From Oscillospiraceae bacterium (lineage in GTDB: Bacteria > Bacillota_A > Clostridia > Monoglobales > WRBX01), in assembly GCA_009784335.1 (NCBI GenBank), contig WRBX01000043.1, positions 1-5,922 on the forward strand: a stretch of 5,922 bases of DNA, in the 5' to 3' direction. Position 1 is the stretch's first letter. Each line of letters starts with the position of its first letter. The translations under genes were made by a program, and so were the position numbers. Shown here piece by piece: positions 1-5,340 of the stretch. The notes beneath the pieces are model-generated. The model saw only the letters and a list, made by a program, of their open reading frames with translations. It did not search any database and was not told the origin of the DNA.

Positions 1-2784
1 ATTCGTTGGCTGGTGCGTTGCTCCCGGCTCCGGCGTTGGCGCTTCAGTAGGCCCGGCCGATGGCGGAGTCGTTGCAGGTGCCGCCGTTGCATAAGGCGTT
101 GGCGGATTTGCATCAACATAGTTGATGTCATAATTGTTATAGGCATATTCGAAAGGAGGCAATAGCAAGAACGGATTGCCATAGTCAGAAAACGAAGTTG
201 TTAGAATTTGCACATTATGCAAATCGATGCCTGCCTGATCTGTCAAAAAGTATGGAATAGCTGCTGTGTTGTCTGCAAATTTCACTCCTTCTTCTGCTGT
301 GATTTTGCTTAAATTGTTAGTCCAAATACCACCGCCGTTTGTGGCGGCTGAGTTTCCAATGATTTTAGCAGTATCTTTCAAAATTATTATACCATTATCG
401 CTGTTACTAATACCACCGCCATAACTATTAGATGTGTTGTCTGCAACTGACGAGCTGTCTCTCATTTCAAATGCTCCACCTAGATTATAGACACCACCCG
501 TGTGAAAAGTTCCTGTGTTTTCACTTATTGTTGCATTATTGTTCATAGTAATCACACTATTGCTACCGTTGTTACGCACACCACCGGCAGCCGAGGCCGT
601 GTTTTTCTCAATTTTTGAATTATCATTCATAAAGAGTTTGCCATTATTATATACGCCACCACCTTGATTACTGGCAGTGTTGTGACTAATTAGCATTCTA
701 TTGTGCAGATTAAGTGTGCCTTCATTATATATACCTCCGCCATTGGTTGCCCTGCAGTTTTCAATGTTTGCAAAATTAGCAAACTCACCGGTTCCTCTGA
801 GGTGCAGCGTTGCATCTTTATTGTAGATACCGCCGCCGCCTGCCCCTTTCATCGTGCCCCAAAGTTGGACATTGCGGAAAGTTAAATCAACAATGAATGT
901 TCCCACCATTTCAGGGGGTTCTTCAGGTATGCCACTAATATCACCGCCCGGCCCATCGGGGTTGCCTGACTCCGGGGGCTTACTTGTTGCCGGAGTTGAT
1001 GTTGCCGGAGGTGACGGCGCAGGACTTCTTTTGGCTATATCAAAATGCCGTACGCCAATTGCCGAGATTATATATGCCACATCACCGCTGTAGGGGCGAA
1101 ATACCACTTCGCGGCTAGCTCCTATATCAATTGCCGAGGTGAGTGTTATGATGTCTGCTTCGGCATCTTCGCCTAATTCTCTAAATAATTCTTCCGGATC
1201 GCCCGGAGGCAAGCCTGAGATAGCACCGTCTTCTGCATCATATTCCATCTCAAATTCAAAAGCACTACTATTCTCATGCCTGATTAGAATTGTCCCGAAT
1301 GATGCTCTATTCAGTAGAAAGTTAAGTGTTGCTTGGTTATCGGCTACATTGGAGTAGGCATAGATATCTATTGCTGTGCCGGCGCCTTGGCCTGTGGTCC
1401 ATGAACTTGTGAAACTGCTATTAGTATACCAATCACTTATCTCAAAATGAGTGTTTGCCACTTTTGATTTCACATCGGTGGTTGGATTAACGCTATGTGC
1501 AATAAAACCATTGATTACTTTTGAACCGTTTTGAACATGGTAATAGATGCCGGCCGGACGAGGCGCCGAGGTTGGTCTTGCTGTCGGCGCGATGGTTGGT
1601 GGGGTGGTTGGAACTATTGTCGGGAATGGCGTTGCCCATTTAGCATATAATGTGGTATTTGGAGGACCACCCTCGGGGCTAATCAAATCTTCCGGCCCCC
1701 AAATTCCTTCCTGTGGTCTCCAACCAAGGCCGGTGCCATTGCTATTTGTAGTCCATGCAGTTAAGACCAATGCACCATTGCTTATCCCAATTTGTTCCGG
1801 CGCCCAAACTGTGTGCGGCCATTCATCATAATATATGTATTCAGTATGAGAGCCTGTTCCGCCATTTGCATTGTAGTGCAGCTGGAATGGACTTGGTTCT
1901 GGCGTAGCAACTCTATAATCACTAACTGAACCACATATATTATCCGGTGTATTATTTTCTATTTTTACTGAATCGCGGATTTCGAATCTGTCACCATGGC
2001 TACATACACCGCCGCCACTGATTGTGGCTTCACCATTAGCTATTATCGCATTTCCTCTTAAAACTACTACACCACTTGAATCGTTACTAATACCGGCTCC
2101 GCTGGGTGCTTTGCAGGTGTTGATATTAATGAATCCGGGAATAGTGTTTGCACCTGTGATACTAAAAACACCTTGGTTATATATACCACCACCGATACCA
2201 TTACCTCTAAATTGCACATTTACCAGAGTAAAATAAATCATGGCGGATGATGATATCGAAAAATGCCTGGTGCCGACATTGGAAGCCAGCCATGCACCAC
2301 CTGAGTAAAAAGCTTCAAGTGTAACCACGCGAGTTGTATTAAGGTTGATTGTGCTTGCAATATTAAAGGAAGACATTGTACCTATTTGGTTGCCTTTTAT
2401 TACGATAGTCGGGAATGTGCTATTATTAATCAAGTTTGCAAGCTCAGTTTGATTATCTGCAATATTCGACAAGGCAAAAAGCGGAACATCTTCTTCACCT
2501 TCCCATTCTTCTTGAAAATCTTCATCAAGAAACAGTTTGATTTCAACACTGTCCGGAATTTCGAGTTCGTCTAGGAAAGTTTCCAGCTCTTCTTTTGAGC
2601 CTTCAAATTCATCATCGCCGATTTTCAAAGAATACTGAACATCGTTTGGTAAGTCTGCGACGATTTCTGAGGCCCTAGTGTCTGCCTTTGCAACCTCTTG
2701 CCCAAGCATAGGCATAAGGCCAAAGACCATAGTGATTGCGATTAGCATTGATGTGATTTTTTTGAATAGTTTTTTTGTTTTCAT
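1..2784 (-). CDS. Large secreted surface protein with two beta-helix modules and an InlB-type repeat (C-terminus beyond the window)
   Basis: The frame is open for 928 codons from ATG 2784-2782 to the left edge, with no stop, so the gene is partial at its 3' end. An in-frame stop at 2812-2814 and an AAAGGAAG Shine-Dalgarno six bases upstream fix the start. Residues 1-34 form a signal peptide (MKTKK start, hydrophobic core, AKA|D cleavage site). Residues 35-105 are rich in Asp/Glu. Two related modules follow, each opening with SN(I/V)ADNQ (residues 106 and 478), then a G(T/V)RHF(S/D)I motif (H174, H580), then GGGIYN-type coils (from 198 and 649). Between them lie an InlB/Flg_new-like repeat (about 299-383, HYNANGG to LYAKW) and a P/T linker (384-410). 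A second P/S/T/G/E linker (587-625) interrupts module 2, and a third begins at 893. GG(G/V)xxN coils are typical of right-handed beta helices, including chlamydial Pmp-like repeats. The likely role is an adhesin or other surface-exposed protein; ligand and anchor cannot be seen. No enzyme motif was recognised. Confidence 0.5.
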   Translation of the reverse strand, partial: MKTKKLFKKITSMLIAITMVFGLMPMLGQEVAKADTRASEIVADLPNDVQYSLKIGDDEFEGSKEELETFLDELEIPDSVEIKLFLDEDFQEEWEGEEDVPLFALSNIADNQTELANLINNSTFPTIVIKGNQIGTMSSFNIASTINLNTTRVVTLEAFYSGGAWLASNVGTRHFSISSSAMIYFTLVNVQFRGNGIGGGIYNQGVFSITGANTIPGFININTCKAPSGAGISNDSSGVVVLRGNAIIANGEATISGGGVCSHGDRFEIRDSVKIENNTPDNICGSVSDYRVATPEPSPFQLHYNANGGTGSHTEYIYYDEWPHTVWAPEQIGISNGALVLTAWTTNSNGTGLGWRPQEGIWGPEDLISPEGGPPNTTLYAKWATPFPTIVPTTPPTIAPTARPTSAPRPAGIYYHVQNGSKVINGFIAHSVNPTTDVKSKVANTHFEISDWYTNSSFTSSWTTGQGAGTAIDIYAYSNVADNQATLNFLLNRASFGTILIRHENSSAFEFEMEYDAEDGAISGLPPGDPEELFRELGEDAEADIITLTSAIDIGASREVVFRPYSGDVAYIISAIGVRHFDIAKRSPAPSPPATSTPATSKPPESGNPDGPGGDISGIPEEPPEMVGTFIVDLTFRNVQLWGTMKGAGGGGIYNKDATLHLRGTGEFANFANIENCRATNGGGIYNEGTLNLHNRMLISHNTASNQGGGVYNNGKLFMNDNSKIEKNTASAAGGVRNNGSNSVITMNNNATISENTGTFHTGGVYNLGGAFEMRDSSSVADNTSNSYGGGISNSDNGIIILKDTAKIIGNSAATNGGGIWTNNLSKITAEEGVKFADNTAAIPYFLTDQAGIDLHNVQILTTSFSDYGNPFLLLPPFEYAYNNYDINYVDANPPTPYATAAPATTPPSAGPTEAPTPEPGATHQPTN
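316..840 (-). repeat. Seven beta-helix coil repeats (GGGIYN type) in module 2
   Basis: The conserved Gly-Gly pair recurs in the translated minus strand at codons near 835, 739, 658, 583, 496, 415 and 331, giving spacings of 32, 27, 25, 29, 27 and 28 residues. The motif variants are GGGIYNK, GGGIYNEG, GGGVYNNG, AGGVRNNG, TGGVYNLG, YGGGISNS and NGGGIWTN. Each is followed by short beta-like strands and an (E/A/G)N(T/S)A-like turn. Module 1 has three shorter equivalents (about 2008-2193: GGGIYNQG, GAGISNDS, GGGVCSHG). This regular period of 25-32 residues matches the coil length of parallel beta-helix surface proteins. The copies are too diverged at DNA level to be a recent tandem expansion. Confidence 0.5.
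1636..1890 (-). other. InlB B-repeat / Listeria-Bacteroides (Flg_new-like) domain within the surface protein
   Basis: Residues about 299-383 start with the HYNANGGTG signature, contain GLGWRPQ-like and GP..LISPEG segments, and end in LYAKW. This pattern of YNxNGG...W...LYAKW is characteristic of the InlB B-repeat/Flg_new family found in Gram-positive and Bacteroides surface proteins. Only one copy is visible. It is followed directly by a Pro/Thr-rich linker (PTIVPTTPPTIAPTARP), consistent with a stalk or spacer between the two beta-helix modules. The family assignment comes from motif recognition, not a profile search. Confidence 0.5.
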
Positions 2785-2790
2785 TTTAAT

Positions 2791-2800
2791 CTTCCTTTCT
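2791..2800 (-). promoter_or_regulatory. Shine-Dalgarno site of the surface-protein gene
   Basis: On the minus strand the sequence reads AGAAAGGAAG, followed by the six bases ATTAAA and then ATG at 2784. This is a strong purine-rich ribosome site at good spacing. Together with the in-frame stop at 2812-2814 it sets the start codon without ambiguity. Confidence 0.5.
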
Positions 2801-2803
2801 TGA

Positions 2804-2825
2804 GTGATGGGTTATCCCTCATCAC
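2804..2825 (-). promoter_or_regulatory. Inverted repeat in the 5' leader of the surface-protein gene
   Basis: GTGATG (2804-2809) is complementary to CATCAC (2820-2825), with further partial GG/CC pairing inside and a small TTAT-containing loop. If transcription starts near 2826, as the promoter call suggests, this hairpin sits at the extreme 5' end of the mRNA, just upstream of the ribosome site. A 5'-stabilising stem or a small operator are both possible. No T-tract follows, so it is not called a terminator. Confidence 0.5.
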
Positions 2826-2832
2826 ATTTTTA

Positions 2833-2861
2833 ACTTTACAACATTTTTTTGAAAAAAGCAA
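2833..2861 (-). promoter_or_regulatory. Probable sigma-A-type promoter for the surface-protein gene
   Basis: On the minus strand, TTGCTT (2861-2856) and TAAAGT (2838-2833) are separated by exactly 17 bp, giving an expected start near 2826 and a leader of about 42 nt. Both boxes depart from consensus, as is common for activator-dependent promoters. The repeat array ends 19 bp upstream of the -35 box, a suitable place for an activator. This is inference from sequence alone; AT-rich DNA gives chance matches. Confidence 0.5.
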
Positions 2862-2879
2862 TAGGTTTTTTGCGAGTTA

Positions 2880-2954
2880 TGTTAAGTTTCTGTAAAGATT
2901 GTGTTAAGTTTGTGTAAAGTTTTGTGTAAAGTTTTGTGTAAAGCTTTGTGTAAA
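2880..2954 (-). repeat. Array of seven TGT(T/A)AAG direct repeats, likely OmpR/PhoB-family operator
   Basis: On the plus strand TGTTAA or TGTAAA starts at 2880, 2891, 2902, 2913, 2925, 2937 and 2949. The first four are exactly 11 bp apart and alternate TGTTAAG and TGTAAAG; the last three are 12 bp apart and all TGTAAAG. Read towards the surface-protein gene, the units are TTTACA and TTAACA with 5-bp gaps. Firmicute Pho boxes are direct repeats of TT(A/T)ACA-like hexamers with about 5-bp gaps, and PhoB/OmpR-family proteins generally bind 11-bp-period tandem sites. The array lies just upstream of the probable promoter of the surface gene. Replication slippage of a 12-bp unit could explain the last three copies. 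Confidence 0.5.
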
Positions 2955-3031
2955 GCTTTGCGCAGAACATAAATCCAATTAACCTATTATGAGTAATATA
3001 ATAATACCGCATTAAAATTAAAAATGTAGAA

Positions 3032-3148
3032 TGTTACCGAATTTTAAGGAAATTGTTAGAATTTTTTAATGAAATTGTAATAATTTTCTTTCGATGGTTC
3101 GAAATTCGTGTTTAGAATCGGTTTTAACGATGTAACAGTTTTGTAACA
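3032..3148. repeat. Helically phased TGT(T/A)A hexamers upstream of rdgB
   Basis: TGTTAC (3032), TGTTAG (3054), TGTAAT (3076), TGTTTA (3109), TGTAAC (3131) and TGTAAC (3142) are separated by 22, 22, 33, 22 and 11 bp, all multiples of 11. The last two form a perfect TGTAACA-N4-TGTAACA direct repeat. The first two lie in a loosely repeated 22-bp unit (16 of 22 matching). Other TGT hexamers at 3025 and 3162 are out of phase, so part of this may be chance in AT-rich DNA. If real, it would be a second, weaker set of sites for the same type of regulator. Confidence 0.5.
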
Positions 3149-3207
3149 TTTTTTCACGAATTGTTACAGAATTTGACAATTATAGCTCAAAATATTAGAA
3201 AGAGCTT

Positions 3208-3927
3208 ATGGAGAGATTGATATTTGCAACAAATAATGAGAATAAGCTTAAAGAGGCGCGGGCGATTTTGAGTGATTTTGAAGTTTTATCTCAAGAGGAT
3301 TTTGAGATTTTTGACGAAGTGATTGAGGATGGTGAAAGCTTTGCCGAGAATGCGCTGAAGAAGGCTAGGGCTATTTCGCTTTTAACTGGGCAGATGGTAT
3401 TTGCGGAGGATAGCGGGCTATGCGTGAATGCCTTGGGTGGGGCACCGGGGATATATTCTGCGCGGTGGTCGGGCGGCGATGCAGATGACAACAATGCTAA
3501 GCTTCTGAGGGAGTTGGAAGGCGCGACTGAGCGCTCGGCGCATTTTAATGCTACTATTGCGCTTGTGTATCCGCTTTTCATGCGGGCGGATGATATCCGC
3601 CCCTACGATGCCGGGGCATGCGCTTCGAAGTGCGGGACGATGTGGGCGTCGTCCCCTACGAATGAATGCAATTCCTTCGAAGACGGGACGCCCGGGACGG
3701 CATCCCCTACGAATGCCGCGCCGGGCTCTCATTTTATTTTCGAAGCTGAGTGGCATGGCGAAATTGCGCATGAAGTTCGCACAGAAAAAGGCTGGGGATA
3801 CGAGCCGGTTTTTATTCCAACCGGTTATGATGAAACTGTTGCTGAGCTTTCGATGGATAAAAAAAATTCGATTAGTCATAGATATATGGCGCTTATGAAA
3901 TTGAAAGAGTTTCTAAAGAATAAATAA
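3208..3927 (+). CDS. rdgB: RdgB/Ham1-type non-canonical purine NTP pyrophosphatase (dITP/XTPase), with an in-frame repeat-element insertion
   Basis: This cytosolic housekeeping enzyme hydrolyses dITP, ITP and XTP to the monophosphate and pyrophosphate, keeping deaminated purines out of nucleic acids. Family motifs are in order: ATNNENK (7-13), EDGESFAENALKKA (40-53), AEDSG with the catalytic acidic pair E67-D68 followed by GGAPGIYSARWSG (77-89), GWGYEPVFIP (195-204) and KKNSISHR (218-225). The protein is 239 residues, against about 190-205 for the family. The excess lies between LVYP (119-122) and FIFEAEW (176-182), where homologues have a short strand-to-strand loop. Residues about 123-174 (rich in S, P, T, G, with four Cys) are encoded by the hairpin repeat at 3584-3710. 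Conserved motifs on both sides remain in one frame, so the enzyme may be active with a surface loop, but this is untested. The ribosome site is weak (GAAAGAG, 3198-3204). The start agrees with the family N-terminus. Confidence 0.5.
   Translation: MERLIFATNNENKLKEARAILSDFEVLSQEDFEIFDEVIEDGESFAENALKKARAISLLTGQMVFAEDSGLCVNALGGAPGIYSARWSGGDADDNNAKLLRELEGATERSAHFNATIALVYPLFMRADDIRPYDAGACASKCGTMWASSPTNECNSFEDGTPGTASPTNAAPGSHFIFEAEWHGEIAHEVRTEKGWGYEPVFIPTGYDETVAELSMDKKNSISHRYMALMKLKEFLKNK
3584..3710 (-). mobile_element. Composite REP-like element, copy A: three hairpins inside rdgB
   Basis: There are three stem-loops, each followed on the plus strand by CTAC. H1: GGGCGGAT (3584-3591) with ATCCGCCC (3595-3602), CTAC 3603-3606. 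H2: GGGACGA (3634-3640) with TCGTCCC (3649-3655), CTAC 3656-3659. H3: GGGACGCC (3685-3692) with GGCATCCC (3699-3706), one C/A mismatch, CTAC 3707-3710. H2 and H3 are each preceded by CTTCGAAG. On the minus strand every unit reads GTAG plus hairpin, which is the arrangement recognised by REP-associated tyrosine transposases (RAYTs). No transposase lies in the window, so the element would be non-autonomous. Comparison with copy B shows 46/48 identity over 3613-3660. The strand given is that of the GTAG-hairpin orientation. Confidence 0.5.
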
Positions 3928-3994
3928 GAATGAATGGAGAATAAAGAATAAAAGAAGTAGAATTTCTAACGAAATTCAATATTCATTCTTTATT
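3923..3994. repeat. Imperfect inverted repeats between rdgB and the glycosyltransferase gene
   Basis: GAATGAAT (3928-3935) is complementary to ATTCATTC (3981-3988), and pairing continues outward through AATAA/TTATT with one bulge, taking in the rdgB stop codon. Nested inside is a perfect stem, GAATTTC (3960-3966) with GAAATTC (3971-3977), loop TAAC. Both stems are AT-rich. A short T-run follows at 4003-4007. It could act as a weak terminator or mRNA processing structure after rdgB, or be a remnant of a small palindromic repeat. Function is uncertain. Confidence 0.5.
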
Positions 3995-4011
3995 ATTTAG
4001 GGTTTTTGATT

Positions 4012-4015
4012 GGAG
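4012..4015 (+). promoter_or_regulatory. Shine-Dalgarno site that decides the glycosyltransferase start
   Basis: GGAG at 4012-4015 lies six bases before ATG 4022. A longer reading from TTG at 4010 would overlap this ribosome site and add only four residues (MEIL) before the conserved MKVLFLSLPTGHGH start, so ATG 4022 is preferred. Confidence 0.5.
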
Positions 4016-4021
4016 ATATTA

Positions 4022-5125
4022 ATGAAAGTGTTATTTCTTTCACTTCCCACGGGGCATGGGCATAATATGTGTGCGCAGGCGGCGATTGAGTGCTTGGAAA
4101 AGGGGGGCGCGGAATGCCTTTTGATGGATGTGGCGGAGTTTATCAACCCCACTTTTGCCAAGGCAATTTCCAAGGGCTTTCTTATTTCGGCTAAAACAGG
4201 GCTGATTTATGATAATGTCTATCGTTTTGTTGAGCTTAAGGAAGAGCCGAGCCCGAAGATTTCAATGTCGAGAATCGTTAATGCGCTTCTTCCTCTTAAG
4301 CTTAAGGGTTTTTTGAAGCAATATAAGCCGGATGTGATAGTTTGTACTCATGTTTTTGCAGCACAAATGCTTACCGAGCTCAAGCGCACTTCAAGAATAA
4401 GAGCAAAAACTTATGGAATAATCACTGATTTCACTGTTCACCCATTTTGGGAAGATACCGAGCTTGATTTTTATGTGCTTCCACACGAGATTCTTAGCAA
4501 TCAATTCATAAAAAAGGGGCTATCTACCGGAAAAATGCTGCCGTTTGGTATTCCGACTTATGAAAAATTCTCTGAAAAGATTTCAAAGACTGATGCCAGG
4601 CGCAGGCTGGGAATTGATGATAAGCTGACTGTTCTTATTATGGGCGGCTCTATGGGGCATGGCAGCACCGATACAATAGAAAAGCTGGATAAATTAGGCA
4701 TTGATTTTCAAATAGTGAGCGTTTGCGGCAACAATCGTAAGCTAAAAGCCAGCATTGACGCTGTTGAAACTGTAAAAAAGGTGATTAACTTCGGGTTTAT
4801 TGATAATGTAGATTTGCTTATGTCGGCGAGCGATTGCATTATCACCAAGCCGGGCGGGCTTACGACCAGCGAGGCGCTTGCCAAAGGGCTTTTTATCATT
4901 ATGCCTAACACATTTCCCGGGCAGGAGGAGCGCAATTCCGAGTTTTTGCTTAATAACGGGCTTGCAATGCGCGCTTCTAAAACTTTTCCGCTGGACGAAT
5001 GTGTTTATGAATTCCTAAATAACAAAGAGCGCCGGCTATGCATTGAAACGCTTGCATCGGCCATTGCCAAGCCTAATGCGGCGAATGATTTGTGTGAACA
5101 CATTAAAGCAGGGATTAGGATTTAG
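4022..5125 (+). CDS. GT28-family glycosyltransferase, MGDG-synthase / processive diacylglycerol glucosyltransferase (UgtP)-like
   Basis: This 367-residue protein has the two-domain GT-B layout of the MGDG-synthase/UgtP group. These membrane-associated enzymes transfer a hexose from a UDP-sugar to diacylglycerol, giving glycolipids and, in Firmicutes, lipoteichoic acid anchors. The N-terminal acceptor domain (about 1-175) carries the GHGHN glycine loop (11-15) and TDFTVHPFW (135-143). The C-terminal GT28 domain (about 195-365) carries GGSMGHG (208-214), CGNNRKL (235-241), GFIDNVDLLMSASD (258-271), the donor-binding signature KPGGLTTSEALAKG (276-289) and PGQEERN (299-305). All are close to family consensus and the length is typical. 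The sugar and acceptor cannot be read from sequence; the related MurG-type undecaprenyl glycosyltransferases are less likely given the HPFW and PGQEERN motifs. It lies 94 bp after rdgB on the same strand, so co-transcription is possible. No strong promoter of its own was found. Confidence 0.5.
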   Translation: MKVLFLSLPTGHGHNMCAQAAIECLEKGGAECLLMDVAEFINPTFAKAISKGFLISAKTGLIYDNVYRFVELKEEPSPKISMSRIVNALLPLKLKGFLKQYKPDVIVCTHVFAAQMLTELKRTSRIRAKTYGIITDFTVHPFWEDTELDFYVLPHEILSNQFIKKGLSTGKMLPFGIPTYEKFSEKISKTDARRRLGIDDKLTVLIMGGSMGHGSTDTIEKLDKLGIDFQIVSVCGNNRKLKASIDAVETVKKVINFGFIDNVDLLMSASDCIITKPGGLTTSEALAKGLFIIMPNTFPGQEERNSEFLLNNGLAMRASKTFPLDECVYEFLNNKERRLCIETLASAIAKPNAANDLCEHIKAGIRI

Positions 5126-5156
5126 GGGTTAGTCGAGTGCAGTGCTTCGAGGTTGA

Positions 5157-5333
5157 GGCGGTCACAGACCGCCCCTACACGCTGGGGTATGCGCTTCGAA
5201 GTGCGGGACGATGTGGGCATCGTCCCCTACGGTGTTCGGGGAATTCCTTCGAAGTGCGGGACGCCCGGGACGGCGTCCCCTACGATTGCTTGGAAAGCTT
5301 TCATTAACATTGTAGGGGCGAACTGTGTTCGCC
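5157..5333. mobile_element. Composite REP-like element, copy B: four hairpins, last one inverted
   Basis: Most of the 213-bp gap between the glycosyltransferase and mntP genes is this repeat. H1: GGCGGTC (5157-5163) with GACCGCC (5167-5173). H2: GGGACGAT (5205-5212) with ATCGTCCC (5219-5226), CTAC 5227-5230. H3: GGGACGCC (5258-5265) with GGCGTCCC (5272-5279), CTAC 5280-5283, a perfect 8-bp stem. H1 also ends in CTAC (5175-5178). H4 is in the opposite orientation: GTAG 5312-5315, then GGCGAAC (5317-5323) with GTTCGCC (5327-5333). H2 and H3 share CTTCGAAG spacers with copy A. H1 has different stem bases from copy A but keeps the pairing. Inverted units flanking a spacer resemble bacterial interspersed mosaic elements. 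It contains no convincing gene of its own. Confidence 0.5.
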
Positions 5334-5340
5334 TCTTTTT
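5317..5340 (+). terminator. Probable intrinsic terminator formed by the last REP-like hairpin
   Basis: GGCGAAC-TGT-GTTCGCC is a perfect 7-bp, GC-rich stem with a 3-nt loop, followed by TCTTTTT (5334-5340). This is a good rho-independent terminator for rightward transcription from the glycosyltransferase gene, 191 bp upstream. The T-run overlaps the last codons of the convergent mntP gene, whose stop codon is 5341-5339. In the leftward direction no U-tract follows, so it is called one-directional. Confidence 0.5.

Larger units (their letters stand above)
2785..3207. other. Divergent intergenic region, 423 bp, AT-rich and regulatory in appearance
   Basis: No ORF with a plausible start and ribosome site was found here. 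The region separates the leftward surface-protein gene from the rightward rdgB gene. It holds a Shine-Dalgarno and 5'-UTR hairpin next to 2784, a probable leftward promoter, a tandem array of TGT(T/A)AAG units (2880-2954), a looser set of phased TGT(T/A)A hexamers (3032-3148) and a 6-bp inverted repeat TTTCGA-TGGT-TCGAAA (3089-3104). A TTGACA hexamer at 3173-3178 could be a -35 box for rdgB, but no good -10 lies 16-18 bp downstream, so no rdgB promoter is called. Confidence 0.5.

Noticed and set aside
1090..1113. GTAGGGGCGAA followed by TTCGCGG inside the surface-protein gene, matching the first 11 bases of the REP-like unit H4
   Set aside because: It forms only a 5-bp stem, and the encoded RPYSG aligns with the FYSG segment at the equivalent place in module 1 with no length gain. 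A diverged element cannot be excluded, but coincidence is as likely.
1354..1380. GTAG followed by a palindrome, ATAGATATCTAT, in the surface-protein gene
   Set aside because: It is AT-rich and lacks the GC stem of the REP-like units. It encodes DIYAYSN just before the conserved SNVADNQ motif, so a chance palindrome is the simplest reading.
703..2574. Several plus-strand ORFs of 60-94 codons within the surface-protein region
   Set aside because: They are antisense shadows of the uninterrupted 928-codon minus-strand frame, and none has a credible start region or known motif.
2880..2965. Possible CRISPR or iteron-origin interpretation of the tandem repeat
   Set aside because: The units are 11-12 bp with 4-5 bp gaps and no unique spacers, and there are no cas, rep or DnaA-box features nearby. 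Response-regulator sites fit better.
3173..3198. TTGACA as the -35 of an rdgB promoter
   Set aside because: The only -10-like hexamer (TATTAG, 3193) is 14 bp away and would put the transcript start almost at the ATG.
3418..3898. Long open frames on both strands overlapping rdgB (for example 3418-3879 minus and 3548-3898 plus)
   Set aside because: They are shadows of rdgB, extended because the GC-rich repeat lacks stops in several frames. The rdgB frame carries all the family motifs.
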